Source: Defluviicoccus sp. (lineage in GTDB: Bacteria > Pseudomonadota > Alphaproteobacteria > Rhodospirillales > Defluviicoccaceae). Taken from it: 64,000 nt of DNA. Shown here in pieces: positions 54,450 to 64,000 of the stretch. The position numbers and the translations under genes were made by a program. The stretch spans positions 81,265 through 145,264 of the forward strand of contig JARSSM010000006.1 of assembly GCA_029624735.1 (NCBI GenBank). Reading direction: 5' to 3'. The notes beneath the pieces were generated by a model, which saw only the letters and a list, made by a program, of their open reading frames with translations, did not search any database and was not told the origin of the DNA. The stretch's first letter is position 1. Each line of letters opens with the position of its first letter.

Positions 54450-55244
54450 TCAGCCTCCCCTGCCCATGACCACGAACAGGGCCGTTACCACGCTTGCCGT
54501 GATCAGCGAGTCGACACGGTCGAGCAGGCCGCCGTGCCCAGGGATCAATTTCCCAGTATCTTTAACCCCGAACCTGCGCTTAATCCAGGATTCGAGAAGG
54601 TCGCCCGCCTGGCCGACCAGACTGATGCCGCCGCTGGCGAAAATGGCGCCGGGACCGGCCATCAACTCCAGCTCGACGAGCAAAAGCGAACCGCACACGA
54701 TCGCAACCCCAAGACCGCCGAAAAAGCCGCTCCATGTCTTGTTGGGGCTGATTCGGGGCGCGAGCTTCGGCCCGCCAACGAGACGACCGATCGTGTACGC
54801 TCCGATATCGGTCGTCCAGATGACGACGAACAGCCACAAGATGATCGAGGGGCCGGCTGCAAGCGTCGTGTGCAGCCACACCAGCGCCACGCATGGCAGC
54901 CCGAGATACACCACACCGGCCGCAACCCACACGTTGCGGCCCGAGGCGAGAAACAGCGACACCGCAGCAACGACGATCACCGCGATGGCGCCCCCCCCCT
55001 CGCAGACCAAAGCGGCGACGATGGCAACAATGAAGCTCGCCGCGATCGCAAACGCGAGCGCCAGCGGCCGATCGCTCACGCACAGCCGCACCCACTCGAA
55101 GGCGAGGATGACGGCGCCTAAGCCGACCATGACCGCAAAGATTGATGAGCCTGCATAAAGGCAGGCAAGGGCAAGGGGCGCCAGAACAACCGCGGCGACG
55201 ATCCGCGGCAGTGGCAAGCGAGCACGCCAATCAGGCTCAGCCAC
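54450..55244 (-). CDS. cdsA: Phosphatidate cytidylyltransferase CdsA
   Basis: 264 residues from a GTG at 55244 that overlaps the uppS stop by 8 nt. Six to eight TM segments. The CDS signature SWIKRRFGVKDTGKLIPGHGGLLDRVDSL lies at about 220-248 with the two metal-binding acidic residues. It makes CDP-diacylglycerol for phospholipid synthesis at the inner membrane. Upstream of dxr. Confidence 0.94.
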   Translation of the reverse strand: MAEPDWRARLPLPRIVAAVVLAPLALACLYAGSSIFAVMVGLGAVILAFEWVRLCVSDRPLALAFAIAASFIVAIVAALVCEGGGAIAVIVVAAVSLFLASGRNVWVAAGVVYLGLPCVALVWLHTTLAAGPSIILWLFVVIWTTDIGAYTIGRLVGGPKLAPRISPNKTWSGFFGGLGVAIVCGSLLLVELELMAGPGAIFASGGISLVGQAGDLLESWIKRRFGVKDTGKLIPGHGGLLDRVDSLITASVVTALFVVMGRGG

Positions 55245-55971
55245 TCGCCGCGCCGTAACGGCGTTCGCGGCCGTGGTACTCGCGGACGGCTTGCTCGAAG
55301 TCCTGCCGCGTAAAGTCAGGCCACAGCGTGTCGATGAACACCAGTTCGGCGTAGGCGCACTGCCATAGCAGGAAGTTGCTGATGCGCTTTTCGCCGCTGG
55401 TCCGGATCAGGAGATCGGGATCGGGGATGCCGCAGGTCTCGAGGTGGCCGGCGATCATCGTCTCATCGATCTCGTGGGGCCGGATTTCGCCAGCGGCAAC
55501 CCGCTCGGCAACCCGCCGCGCCGCCGACGTGATCTCGCTGCGGCCGCCGTAGCTCAAGGCAATTACGAGCGTGAGACGCCGGCCGGCTGCGGTCGCCCGC
55601 TCACCCTTTTCGATCAGGGCGCCAATGTCGGGGTGCAGCCGGGCGCGATCGCCGATCACCTGCAGGCGGACATTGCGCTCATTCAAGTAAGCGATCTCGT
55701 TGCTGAGGTAGTAGCGGAGGAGGCCCATCAGGTCCCTGACCTCGGCCTCCGGCCGCTTCCAGTTCTCAGACGAGAACCCGAACAGGGTCAGGTAGGAGAT
55801 ACCCAGGCGCAACGCGCTTTCAATGGCGGTTCGTACCGCCTCGGCGCCGCGCTTGTGGCCGGCGATGCGGCGAAGGCCCCGGCCCAACGCCCAGCGGCCG
55901 TTGCCGTCCATAATGATGGCGACATGTGCCGGCGGCGGCGGCGGCGGTGCCGTGAGCGGGAACACGCCCAT
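55237..55971 (-). CDS. uppS: Undecaprenyl diphosphate synthase
   Basis: 244 residues with the start at 55971 (MGVFPLTAPPPPPPAHVAIIMDGNGRWA), 4 bp after the frr stop; the longer reading overlaps frr. The catalytic Asp is in MDGNGRWA, and RTSGEKRISNFLLWQCAYAELVF is the C-terminal substrate motif. It makes the lipid carrier for peptidoglycan and surface polymers. An unusual proline run occurs near the N-terminus. Confidence 0.94.
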   Translation of the reverse strand: MGVFPLTAPPPPPPAHVAIIMDGNGRWALGRGLRRIAGHKRGAEAVRTAIESALRLGISYLTLFGFSSENWKRPEAEVRDLMGLLRYYLSNEIAYLNERNVRLQVIGDRARLHPDIGALIEKGERATAAGRRLTLVIALSYGGRSEITSAARRVAERVAAGEIRPHEIDETMIAGHLETCGIPDPDLLIRTSGEKRISNFLLWQCAYAELVFIDTLWPDFTRQDFEQAVREYHGRERRYGAASG

Positions 55972-55975
55972 CGCG

Positions 55976-56545
55976 TCAGACCTGCATGATTTCCTTTTGT
56001 TTTTGCTCAAGCATGGTGTCGATCTTCTTGATGAAGGTATCGGTCATCGTCTGCACCTGCTTGCCGTAGTCGCGATGCTCATCCTCGGAGAGCTGATGCT
56101 CTTTCTCAGCCCGCTTGAGTTCCTCCATGCCGTGCCGGCGCACGTTGCGGATCGCCACTCGGGCTTCCTCCGCATACCGGTGGGCGACCTTGGTCAGCTC
56201 CTGGCGGCGTTCCTGGGTCAGCGCGGGGATCGGGATCCGCAGCACCTGGCCCTCGGTCACCGGGTTGAGGCCGAGACCCGCCTCCTGGATGGCCTTCTCG
56301 ACCGCCTTGGCCAGTGCCCGGTCCCAGACCTGCACCGTCAACAGGCGCGGCTCCGGCGCGCTGATCGTCGCAACCTGGGTGAGCGGCATCTGCGCGCCGT
56401 AGGCATCGACGACCACCGGCTCAAGGAAGCTCACCGAGGCGCGGCCGGTGCGCAAGCCCGCCAGCTCCCGCTGCAGCACATCGGTCGTCCCCTGCATCCT
56501 TTTGTTCAGGTCTTGCTTGAGCGTTTGCAGAATCGTCTCAACCAC
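55976..56545 (-). CDS. frr: Ribosome-recycling factor
   Basis: 189 residues if begun at the GTG at 56545, which has a GGAGG box 8 nt upstream; the in-frame ATG at 56563 would give 195 residues and lie 26 nt inside pyrH. The family core is intact: [34 protein letters not shown] region and the C-terminal helices with [25 protein letters not shown] region. It recycles ribosomes with EF-G after termination. Confidence 0.92.
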   Translation of the reverse strand: MVETILQTLKQDLNKRMQGTTDVLQRELAGLRTGRASVSFLEPVVVDAYGAQMPLTQVATISAPEPRLLTVQVWDRALAKAVEKAIQEAGLGLNPVTEGQVLRIPIPALTQERRQELTKVAHRYAEEARVAIRNVRRHGMEELKRAEKEHQLSEDEHRDYGKQVQTMTDTFIKKIDTMLEQKQKEIMQV

Positions 56546-57299
56546 GACAGCCGCCTCCGTCATCGATCAGGGTGAATCGTCCGCTTCCCCCGATCACGGC
56601 TGCGAACGCACCAGGCTGGTGTATCGAGAATACCAAAATCGGCAAGCGGTTGTCGCGTGCAAGTGCAATTGCCGCGGTGTCCATCACGCGTAGGTCCTGC
56701 GCCAGAACCTCGCCGAAGGTGAGCCTATCGTAGCGGCGCGCGCCGGCGTCGCGTTTGGGATCGGCCGAATACACGCCATCGACCTGGGTTCCCTTGAGCA
56801 CGGCGTCGCATCCCATTTCGACCGCGCGCAGGGCCGCAGCGGTGTCCGTGGTGAAGAACGGATTGCCGGTGCCCGCAGCAAAGATGACGACGTGTCCCTG
56901 CTCCAGGTGCCGGATCGCCAGGTCACGCCGGTACGGCTCGCAGATCGGCGCCATCGGAATGGCGGACTGGACCCGCGCCGGCACGCCTTGGCGCTCGATC
57001 ACGCTTTGCAGGGTGAGTGCGTTCATCACCGTCGCCAGCATGCCGATGTAATCGGCATTGGCCCGCTCGACACCCGAAGCGGCGATCTCCGCACCGCGAA
57101 AGATGTTGCCGCCGCCAACGACGAGGCTCACCTGCACGCCCATCGCGTGCACCTGGGCGATGTCGGCGCAGATCCGCTCGACGGTCGCGACATCGAAACC
57201 GAATGCCCCCTCCCCCATCAACGCCTCCCCCGAAAGCTTGAGGAGGACGCGCCGGTACGGGGCCTTCGCCGGCGAAGAAGCGGCCGCTGTTTCGCTCAT
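56538..57299 (-). CDS. pyrH: Uridylate kinase
   Basis: 253 residues with the start at 57299 ([29 protein letters not shown]). The amino-acid-kinase motifs are [36 protein letters not shown] and [19 protein letters not shown]. It phosphorylates UMP to UDP. It lies 14 bp after tsf and its 3' end overlaps frr. Confidence 0.95.
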   Translation of the reverse strand: MSETAAASSPAKAPYRRVLLKLSGEALMGEGAFGFDVATVERICADIAQVHAMGVQVSLVVGGGNIFRGAEIAASGVERANADYIGMLATVMNALTLQSVIERQGVPARVQSAIPMAPICEPYRRDLAIRHLEQGHVVIFAAGTGNPFFTTDTAAALRAVEMGCDAVLKGTQVDGVYSADPKRDAGARRYDRLTFGEVLAQDLRVMDTAAIALARDNRLPILVFSIHQPGAFAAVIGGSGRFTLIDDGGGCRG

Positions 57300-57313
57300 C
57301 GGTCTGCTACGGC

Positions 57314-58222
57314 TCAGGCTGCCGGATCCGCAGTGTCCGCCTGGGCCTTGGTCGTTTCGCCCAGGGCAAACCGGACGAAGCCGGTGACCGAAATCGGCGC
57401 GCCCGCGTCCTTCCCCACCTGATCGACGACGGCACTGACCTTCCGATCGGCGTCGAGCACGAACGGCTGCTCCAGAAGGCACACCTCCTGGTAGAACTTG
57501 TTCAGCCGGCCGCCGACGATCTTCTCCAGCACCGGGCCGGTCTTGCCCGATGCCTGCGCCTGTTCGGCAATGACCCGCTTTTCGCGATCGAGAACATCCG
57601 CCGGTACACCCTCGCGCGACACCGCGATCGGGTTCGATGCCGCCACGTGCATCGCCAGTTGCTTCGCCAATTGTGCCACCTGCGGATTGCCGGTGCCCCC
57701 CTCGACGGCAACCAGCACGCCGATGCGGCCCAAGCCTTCGCCTTGCGCCGCGTGGACATAGGCGCCGATCAAGCCATCTTGGACCGCAAGCGCGGCGGTC
57801 CGGCGCAGCGCCATGTTCTCGCCAACGGTCGCGATCAGGTGCGTCAGGCGCTCACCGACAGTCTGGCCTGCCTCCGGATAAGGAACCCGGGACAGCGCCT
57901 CGATGTCGCCGCCGGTCTCAAGCGCAAGCTTCGCGACGCCGCGGACGAACTCCTGAAAGACCGCATTGCGGGCCACGAAGTCGGTCTCCGAGTTGACCTC
58001 AACCACGGCAGCGCGGCTGCCTTCAACACATAAGCCGATCAGGCCGTCTGCCGTCGCGCGGCCGGACTTCTTCGCGGCAGCGGCAAGGCCGTGCGTACGC
58101 AGCCAGTCGATCGCGCTTTCGAGGTCGCCTGCCGTCTCCTTCAGGGCGCGCTTGCAATCCATCATGCCGGCGCCGCTGCGCTCGCGCAGGGTCTTGACCA
58201 GCGCAGCCGAAATTTCACCCAT
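57314..58222 (-). CDS. tsf: Elongation factor Ts
   Basis: 302 residues. N-terminal UBA-like domain and the exchange signature [19 protein letters not shown] at about 14-32, then [13 protein letters not shown] in the core and KEEQV-like C-terminal region. It recycles EF-Tu. It is followed by pyrH 14 bp downstream and separated from rpsB by 162 bp. Confidence 0.95.
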   Translation of the reverse strand: MGEISAALVKTLRERSGAGMMDCKRALKETAGDLESAIDWLRTHGLAAAAKKSGRATADGLIGLCVEGSRAAVVEVNSETDFVARNAVFQEFVRGVAKLALETGGDIEALSRVPYPEAGQTVGERLTHLIATVGENMALRRTAALAVQDGLIGAYVHAAQGEGLGRIGVLVAVEGGTGNPQVAQLAKQLAMHVAASNPIAVSREGVPADVLDREKRVIAEQAQASGKTGPVLEKIVGGRLNKFYQEVCLLEQPFVLDADRKVSAVVDQVGKDAGAPISVTGFVRFALGETTKAQADTADPAA

Positions 58223-58384
58223 GCTTGATCCTCATTTGCCTTGAATGACGCCTGGACAGGCCGCGCCGGCGCCGCGCACAAGCCGTGTTAACGCGCCTCT
58301 CGCCGCCGCAAGCCGAAGTCCAGCCCCTGATCTCGCTTGCCTCTGCCCACGAATGCCGAACGGCCGCGGGCGGGCCAATGCACT

Positions 58385-59245
58385 CTAGTGGATGGTTGCT
58401 TCCCCACTCGCCTGGATGCCTGGCGTCACGTCATCGCTCTCGACGGCATCGACCGCGGGGTCGCCGCCGTCACCCGTCTGGTCAGGATCCGCCTCGTCAG
58501 CAGCGACCGACTCCAAAATCTCTTCCGCCGCGCCGACATCGACGCCAGACGCCACCATTTCCTGCTGCAGCCCGTCCAGGACCGCCTCGACAACGAGGTC
58601 GCAATAGAGATGAATCGCCCGGATGGCGTCATCATTACCCGGGATCGGAAAGTCGACGCCTTTGGGATCGCTGTTGGAATCGAGCACGGCGACCACCGGG
58701 ATGTGGAGCTTGTTCGCTTCCGCAATCGCAATCGATTCCTTGTTGGTGTCGATCACGAACAGAACGTCGGGAAGCCCTCCCATTTCCTTGATGCCGCCCA
58801 AGGCCCGCTCCAGGCGGTCGCGCTCACGCGTCAGTCGCAGCGTCTCTTTCTTGGTCAGCCCTTCGACGTTGCCCTGCAGGCGGTTGTCGAGATCGCGTAA
58901 GCGCTTGATCGCGTTCGAGATCGTGCGCCAGTTCGTCATCATGCCGCCGAGCCAGCGATGATTGACGTAATACTGCCCGCAGCGTTTGGCGGCTTCCGCA
59001 ATCACTTCGCTCGCCTGGCGCTTGGTGCCAACCAGCAGCACGCGGCCGCCCTGGGCGACGACGTCGCGCACCGCCAACAGCGCCTGATGCAAGAGCGGCG
59101 ATGTCTGCTCCAGATCGATGATGTGCGTGCCGTTGCGCACCCCGAAGAGGAACGGTGCCATCTTCGGGTTCCAGCGCCGGGTGCTGTGGCCGAAGTGCAC
59201 GCCGGCTTCGAGCAACTGTCGTAAAGAATACGTCGGGAAGGTCAT
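58385..59245 (-). CDS. rpsB: Ribosomal protein S2
   Basis: 286 residues. The family start [29 protein letters not shown] and the central [10 protein letters not shown] and [13 protein letters not shown] motifs are present, with the conserved [11 protein letters not shown] near residue 200. The last about 60 residues form an acidic Asp/Glu-rich extension ([22 protein letters not shown] region) not found in E. coli S2. It is the first gene of the core block. Confidence 0.96.
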   Translation of the reverse strand: MTFPTYSLRQLLEAGVHFGHSTRRWNPKMAPFLFGVRNGTHIIDLEQTSPLLHQALLAVRDVVAQGGRVLLVGTKRQASEVIAEAAKRCGQYYVNHRWLGGMMTNWRTISNAIKRLRDLDNRLQGNVEGLTKKETLRLTRERDRLERALGGIKEMGGLPDVLFVIDTNKESIAIAEANKLHIPVVAVLDSNSDPKGVDFPIPGNDDAIRAIHLYCDLVVEAVLDGLQQEMVASGVDVGAAEEILESVAADEADPDQTGDGGDPAVDAVESDDVTPGIQASGEATIH

Positions 59246-59465
59246 GTCGACTGTCGATCCTGTTTTCCGGTTGTCCCTCCGCGGGCTGGTCCGGAAGTTC
59301 CGGACACCGGCAGGGCAGCAAGGCCGTCACAACAGCCAGCCGCCAACCCGCGTGCGTATTTGCGGCTCCTCGCGAAGCCGCCATTGAAATAGTGAGGTTG
59401 GCTGTCCGATGCAAGAAACAAGAGAACCCCCAGCAGTTCCCTCCCGCGAGATCTGCCGCGCCGCT

Positions 59466-59795
59466 CTACCCACCAAGTCCGATAAACAGTGCCAGGGAAC
59501 GGCCGAGACGAAGCATCATCTCATCATCAAGGCGACCGCGAGGCTCGCTCAGGCGTTCTCGCCGCAACGCGACCATCTTGTCGACCATGATCTGAGAGGG
59601 TTCCTTAAGGCCGTTGTCGGCGGAGGGCGCGACCGTCAGACGAAAAAGCGGTGCATCGACAAGTGCACTGCTGATCAGGCAAACAACGATGCTGGCGTGC
59701 GTGTCATTGAACAGGTCCGATTGGATCACGACGGCCGGACGGCGCTTGCCATAGTCACCGGGGGCCGTGACCAGAACGATGTCACCCCGCTTCAC
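59466..59795 (-). CDS. MazF/PemK-type mRNA interferase toxin
   Basis: 109 residues from a GTG at 59795 that overlaps the antitoxin stop (GTGA). The PemK-like fold motifs are RGDIVLV at the start, KRRPAVVIQSDLFN and, later, SQIMVDKMVALRRERL. It would cut RNA at short sequence motifs and be blocked by the upstream antitoxin. The start has no strong ribosome-binding site, consistent with translational coupling to the antitoxin. It lies between rpsB and dnaE, unusual for this core neighbourhood. Confidence 0.88.
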   Translation of the reverse strand: MKRGDIVLVTAPGDYGKRRPAVVIQSDLFNDTHASIVVCLISSALVDAPLFRLTVAPSADNGLKEPSQIMVDKMVALRRERLSEPRGRLDDEMMLRLGRSLALFIGLGG

Positions 59796-60040
59796 GACGG
59801 ATCGTCGTCAAGGTCGGCAAGTCTCTCGATAACGTCGAGCGCCTCACGCTCGCCCGCATGCATGCTGGCGCGGCGCGATTGGCGGCGCGCCTCCTCAACG
59901 AGGTCGGCTGCGCGGACATCTGGCACCCAGATTTGCACTGGCCGCAGGCCAGCGGCGCGCAGCCGGCTCCGGTAGGTTCGCATCTTCTCCGCAGGGCTCT
60001 TCGGCGAGCGTTGCACGCTGGGCACTCCGATCAAAGTCAC
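59792..60040 (-). CDS. Antitoxin of the MazE/DUF3018 type
   Basis: 82 residues from a GTG at 60040. The DUF3018 signature RTYRSRLRAAGLRPVQIWVPD is at about 21-40, followed by an acidic C-terminus (LADLDDDPS) that would bind the toxin. The N-terminus would bind the promoter. It is the first gene of a two-gene toxin-antitoxin unit. Confidence 0.85.
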   Translation of the reverse strand: MTLIGVPSVQRSPKSPAEKMRTYRSRLRAAGLRPVQIWVPDVRAADLVEEARRQSRRASMHAGEREALDVIERLADLDDDPS

Positions 60041-60098
60041 ATGTTACGACCGGGCCGCCGCCTAAGCAATCACGGCCAAGCACCCATAATCGCGGTCG

Positions 60099-63000
60099 TC
60101 ACACCTCCTGCACATCCTCCACGCCCGGAAGCGCCTTCAAGCGTAGCGGCAGGGCCGGATCGAGCGTGAAGGTGTCGGCGAGTGCAATCTCGACCTCGGT
60201 GTCGGCTTCGAGCCCGTAGACCAGGCGCACGCGCGATCGCCCGCGCGCCTGTTCATCGAGGATGCGGCGGATGCCTGCGAGCGGCGCTGCCGAACTCACC
60301 GTGATCTCGACCGTCGCCGGCAAGCGCAAGATGACGGCATCGAGCGGGTCGATCGACTGTGCGATGCCGCGCACGACGTCGCCTTCCTGTTGCACATTGG
60401 CCTTGATCAGGAGCGACTTGCCAACCTCAAGCGCGTCGCGGCAGGTGGCGAGCAGGTCGGCAAAAACGGTGACCTCGAATACGCCGGTGGCATCGGACAG
60501 CTGCACAAAGGCGTAGCGCGTACCCTTGCCCGACGTTCGCTCGGTCTTGCCGACAACCGTACCCGCCAGCATCAGCGTGCCCTGGCGGCGCTGGCCGAGC
60601 AGCACGGCGAACGGGACCACCTGCAGCCGCTTCAGGCGCGGACCATAGGCGTCCAAGGGGTGCGCCGACAGATAGAAGCCGACCGCCTCCAGTTCCTGGC
60701 GCAGCCGCTCCATCGGCGGCCAGTCCTCGACCTCGGGGAGCGAGAGCGACAGCACTCCGGCGGCCGCATCGCTGCCGAACAGCCCCATCTGCCGGCTGGC
60801 ACGGGCGTCGGCCGCGGTGCCGGCGGCGCGCATCAGCACGTCGGCCGCTTCGAACAGACGCCTGCGGTTCGGATCCAGGCCGTCAAAGGCACCGGCGCGC
60901 ACGAGGTTCTCCAGTTGCCGCTTGTTCAGGTGGCGGTCGTGGACGCGGGCAACGAAGTCATCGATGGAGCGGAACCGCCCCCCCTTTGCGCGCGCCTCGA
61001 CGATGGCGGCAATCGTCCCCTGGCCGACGTTCTTGACCGCCGCCAAGCCGTAGCGAACGGCCCCCGGAACGGTGTCGGCAGCCTTTGCCGCCATCTCGAC
61101 GGTGAAATCAGCTTCCGAGGCGTTGATGTCCGGCGGCAAGAGCGCGATGCCGTGCCGGTTCAGCTCCTGGCGGTAGATGTTGAGCTTGTCGCTGTTGCCG
61201 AGATCGAGCGTCATCGAAGCGGCGAAGAACTCAAGCGGATAGTTCGCCTTCAGGTACGCGGTCTGGTACGCGATCAGCGCATAGGCCGCCGCGTGCGACT
61301 TATTGAAGCCATAGCCGGCGAACTTGGCCACCAGCTCGAAGATGTGGCTCGCCTTGCCCTCGCTCACGCCCTTGGCCTTGGCGCCGTTGACGAAGGTTTC
61401 GCGCTGGCGGTCCATCTCCTCTTGGTTTTTCTTGCCCATCGCCCGGCGCAACAGATCGGCGCTGCCGAGCGAATAGCCGGACAGCACTTGCGCAATCTGC
61501 ATCACCTGTTCCTGGTAGATGATGATGCCGTGCGTCTCCTTGAGCGAGCCGATCAGCGTTTCGTGCAGGTACTCGGGCTTCTCGTCACCGTGCTTGCGGC
61601 GGATGTAGCTCGGGATGTTGTCCATCGGGCCGGGCCGGTAAAGCGCCACGACGGCGATGATGTCCTCCAGCGTATCCGGGCGCAGCTTGCGCAGGACATC
61701 GCGCATGCCGGAACTTTCCAGCTGGAACACGCCCACCGTTTCGCCGCGCCCCAGCATCTCGAAGGTCGCCCGGTCAGCAAGCGGCAGTGCGTCGAGCGCG
61801 ATATCGATGCCGCGGCTGCGGCGGATCAGCTCGACTGCCTTGGCGAGCACGGTCAGCGTCTTCAAGCCCAGGAAGTCGAACTTGACCAGCCCTGCGGCCT
61901 CGACCCACTTCATGTTGAAGCCGGTCACCAGCATCTCCGAGCGCGGATCACGGTAGACCGGGATCAGCTCCTTCAAGGGCCGGACGCCAATGACGATACC
62001 GGCCGCATGGGTCGATGCGTGCCGGTTCAGCCCTTCGAGCCGCCTGGCGATGTCGATCAGCCGCTTGACCGTTTCGTCGTCATCCGCCATCGCCTGCAGC
62101 TTTGGCTCGGCCGCGATCGCTTCTCCAAGCGTTACCGGATGGGCCGGATTGTTCGGCACCAGCTTGCAGATCTTGTCGACGTAGCCGTACGGCATCCCGA
62201 GCACGCGGCCGACGTCGCGCAGCACTGCGCGTGCTTGCAGCTTACCGAAGGTGATGATCTGCGCTACCCGGTCGCGGCCGTAGGTTTCCTGAACGTGGGC
62301 GATGACCTCGTCGCGCCGGTCCTGGCAGAAGTCGATGTCGAAATCCGGCATCGACACCCGTTCCGGATTGAGAAAGCGCTCGAACAGGAGCCCGAAGCGG
62401 ATCGGGTCGAGATCGGTAATGCCAAGCGCCCAGGCGACCAGTGAGCCGGCGCCCGAGCCGCGGCCGGGGCCGACCGGAATGCCGTGCGCCTTGGACCAGC
62501 CAATGAACTCCGAAACGATCAGGAAGTAGCCGGCAAAGCCCATCTGGCAGATGACATCGAGCTCGAACGCGAGGCGCCGCAGGTAGGGATCCTCCCGCAC
62601 ATCGGCCTCGCCGTCGCTGCCGCCCGCGGCCACGGCGGTTGCGAGCCGGCGCGCCAGCCCTTCAGCCGCAATCTCGCGCAGCCGCGCTTCCTCCGAACCA
62701 CCTGGGCCGCAATCGAAGGCCGGCAGCATCGGCTTGACGCTCTCAAGCGTAAACGCGCAGCGCCTGGCGATCAGGAGCGTGTTGGCGACCGCGTCCGGCA
62801 GATCGGAGAACAGATCGCGCATCTCAGAAGCGCTCTTGAAGAAGTGCTCGGGCGTCAACCGCCGCCGCTCAAGCTCCGCCATCGCCACGCCGCCAGCGAT
62901 GCACAACAGCGCGTCGTGCGCCTCGTACATGTCGGCTTCGGGGAAGAACACCTCGTTGGTGGCGACGATCGGCAGTCCGTGCCGTTCAGCGAGTTCGAGA

Positions 63001-63620
63001 AACGCGGCTTCAGTGGCGGCTTCGATTTCGAGGCCGTGGCGCATGATCTCGACATAGAGCCGATCCGGGAAGGCCGCCTTCAGCCGGACGAGCGCCGCTT
63101 CGGCCGCAGCCGCGCGATCCTCCCACAGGAGCTGGCCGATCGGTCCCTTTGGCCCGCCGGTCAGCACGATCAGCCCTTCGTTGGCTTCGAGCAGCGTTTC
63201 GAAGGCGATCTGCGGCGGCGTATGCGCATCGGTCTCCTGATAGAGCGCGTCGATCAGCGTCAAGAGCGAGCGATAGCCCTGTTCGTTCTGCACCAGTACG
63301 ACGATCGGCGCCGGTTCACGCCGGGCGTGGTCGTGGCCGGTCAGGCCGCGTCCTTCGGCGTCTGGGCGGGTGATGTTGAGCTGGCAGCCGAGGATCGGCT
63401 GGATGCCGTGCTCTGTCATCGCGCTTGCGAACTCAAGGCCGCCGAAGATGTTGTTGGTGTCCGTCATCGCCACGGCCGGCATGCCGTGTGTTCGGCAGAG
63501 CTGGCCCAGCCCCTTGATGCGGATCGCCCCTTCTGAGAGCGAATAGCTGGTGTGCAGGCGCAGGTGTACGAAGCCGGCTGCGATCGTCTCCTGCGGTGCC
63601 GCGCCCTTCGCCTTAGCCAT
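60099..63620 (-). CDS. dnaE: DNA polymerase III alpha subunit
   Basis: 1173-residue replicative polymerase DnaE1. N-terminal PHP domain (HLRLHTSYSLSEGAIRI at about 20-35), catalytic palm motif PDFDIDFCQDRRDE (two Asp) and the later KFDFLGLKTL with the third Asp, then the tandem HhH, beta-binding and OB-type region with a KTERTSGKGTRYAFVQLSD stretch, and a C-terminal tau-binding region. It synthesises DNA with the beta clamp. It lies between the toxin-antitoxin pair and the right-end repeats. Confidence 0.96.
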   Translation of the reverse strand: MAKAKGAAPQETIAAGFVHLRLHTSYSLSEGAIRIKGLGQLCRTHGMPAVAMTDTNNIFGGLEFASAMTEHGIQPILGCQLNITRPDAEGRGLTGHDHARREPAPIVVLVQNEQGYRSLLTLIDALYQETDAHTPPQIAFETLLEANEGLIVLTGGPKGPIGQLLWEDRAAAAEAALVRLKAAFPDRLYVEIMRHGLEIEAATEAAFLELAERHGLPIVATNEVFFPEADMYEAHDALLCIAGGVAMAELERRRLTPEHFFKSASEMRDLFSDLPDAVANTLLIARRCAFTLESVKPMLPAFDCGPGGSEEARLREIAAEGLARRLATAVAAGGSDGEADVREDPYLRRLAFELDVICQMGFAGYFLIVSEFIGWSKAHGIPVGPGRGSGAGSLVAWALGITDLDPIRFGLLFERFLNPERVSMPDFDIDFCQDRRDEVIAHVQETYGRDRVAQIITFGKLQARAVLRDVGRVLGMPYGYVDKICKLVPNNPAHPVTLGEAIAAEPKLQAMADDDETVKRLIDIARRLEGLNRHASTHAAGIVIGVRPLKELIPVYRDPRSEMLVTGFNMKWVEAAGLVKFDFLGLKTLTVLAKAVELIRRSRGIDIALDALPLADRATFEMLGRGETVGVFQLESSGMRDVLRKLRPDTLEDIIAVVALYRPGPMDNIPSYIRRKHGDEKPEYLHETLIGSLKETHGIIIYQEQVMQIAQVLSGYSLGSADLLRRAMGKKNQEEMDRQRETFVNGAKAKGVSEGKASHIFELVAKFAGYGFNKSHAAAYALIAYQTAYLKANYPLEFFAASMTLDLGNSDKLNIYRQELNRHGIALLPPDINASEADFTVEMAAKAADTVPGAVRYGLAAVKNVGQGTIAAIVEARAKGGRFRSIDDFVARVHDRHLNKRQLENLVRAGAFDGLDPNRRRLFEAADVLMRAAGTAADARASRQMGLFGSDAAAGVLSLSLPEVEDWPPMERLRQELEAVGFYLSAHPLDAYGPRLKRLQVVPFAVLLGQRRQGTLMLAGTVVGKTERTSGKGTRYAFVQLSDATGVFEVTVFADLLATCRDALEVGKSLLIKANVQQEGDVVRGIAQSIDPLDAVILRLPATVEITVSSAAPLAGIRRILDEQARGRSRVRLVYGLEADTEVEIALADTFTLDPALPLRLKALPGVEDVQEV

Positions 63621-63953
63621 CGCTGCCGTTCCCGCTCACCCGCGTTCAGGGTCCGACGCAAAGAGACCCGTTCGAAACGACTATCCTATAACGCATCGTC
63701 GTGGCCGCCTTAAAGCCGGTGATCCATGGCTGGCGTGCCTTCGAACGTGGATGCGGCGGTCTTTCGCCCGCGCATGACGGCAGCGGTGTGAGAGAGGAAG
63801 TAACCGCCCAACACGCTCTCCTTTCCCGTCATGGCCGGCGCAGGCCGGCCATCAAGTCGTCGTGCCGTCCCATGGCGTTGATCCGCGGAACAAGTCCGCG
63901 GATGACGGTAAAGGGGAACACGTCCGCGCATGACGGTAGGAAGAGTGTGAGCA
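63621..63953. repeat. Intergenic region with REP-like palindromes
   Basis: Upstream of dnaE. It has no convincing gene but at least two palindromes: ATGGCCGG (63831-63838) with CCGGCCAT (63845-63852), and ATCCGCGGA (63881-63889) with TCCGCGGAT (63895-63903). Copies of a CCGCGxATGACGG motif recur (about 63768, 63896, 63923), which resembles dispersed REP-type elements. The dnaE promoter should lie at 63621-63720. Confidence 0.65.
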
Positions 63954-63997
63954 ACCGGCGACATAGTTGACACTATGGACCGGAGACATGGTTGACA
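63954..63997. mobile_element. Two direct repeats resembling an insertion-sequence end
   Basis: ACCGGxGACATxGTTGACA occurs at 63954-63972 and again at 63979-63997 (19-nt units, 25-bp offset, two differences). The shared pattern, read on the other strand as TGTCAACxATGTCxCCGGT, resembles the ends of IS481-like elements. The transposase, if any, lies outside the window. Confidence 0.5.
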
Positions 63998-64000
63998 GTC

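Noticed and set aside
52079..54469. Very long (796-residue) plus-strand frame opposite rseP and dxr
   Set aside because: Antisense to two certain core genes, arginine/histidine-rich, no known domain; typical shadow in high-GC DNA.
60390..62444. 684-residue plus-strand frame opposite dnaE
   Set aside because: Antisense to dnaE with no family features.

Overview
The window is high-GC, densely packed DNA with short intergenic gaps, many 4-nt start/stop overlaps and frequent GTG/TTG starts. Gene content points to an alphaproteobacterium, most likely of the Rhodospirillales type: FlbD-type flagellar regulation, the DUF2849-cysI-DUF934-cysH cluster, a NikKMLQO nickel importer, and the rpsB-tsf-pyrH-frr-uppS-cdsA-dxr-rseP-bamA core block. 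No rRNA, tRNA or CRISPR array is visible. The species assignment is inference.

Layout. 1-3236 (minus): an ATP-grasp ligase followed by an MFS transporter that carries an N-terminal two-part membrane sensor and runs off the left edge. 3564-6778 (plus): sulfate-assimilation operon (DUF2849, sulfite reductase, DUF934, adenylylsulfate reductase). 6784-9475 (minus): translationally coupled flavin oxidase-like protein, dienoyl-CoA-reductase-like SDR, and a cytidylyltransferase-HAD phosphatase fusion. 9609-10378 (plus): CrcB fluoride channel plus DUF190. 10399-20143: mixed genes including a chemoreceptor, cell-wall hydrolase, prmA, uvrD, a DUF533 protein, a ferredoxin-type reductase and nikR. 20295-23859 (plus): NikR-controlled nickel ECF importer. 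24041-25312: an OprB-like porin preceded by a Zur-box-like palindrome.

25329-25560 holds two tandem 117-bp-period palindromic repeats whose 10-nt hairpin loops are exact reverse complements of one another. 25560-40017 (minus) is a flagellar block transcribed in the order fliK, flgD, flgE, fliF, fliG, fliH, fliN, flbD, flhA, flhF, flhG and a FliK-like gene; a FlaG-like gene diverges from it. 40848-46882 is an accessory stretch: a phage-like small protein, an orphan AtpR-like membrane protein, an 898-aa PHB-depolymerase-like esterase with extra domains and a triple internal repeat, two DUF membrane proteins and a conserved Cys-rich small protein.

47152-48381 encodes a pyrophosphate-type phosphofructokinase that ends in a clear terminator. 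48521-59245 (minus) is the core translation/envelope block: rpsB, tsf, pyrH, frr, uppS, cdsA, dxr, rseP, bamA, ompH/skp, fabZ. The lpxD gene usually placed between skp and fabZ is absent, and lpxA does not follow fabZ. A MazE/MazF-type pair (59466-60040) sits between rpsB and dnaE. The right end has REP-like hairpins and two short direct repeats resembling insertion-sequence ends, suggesting a mobile element beyond the window.
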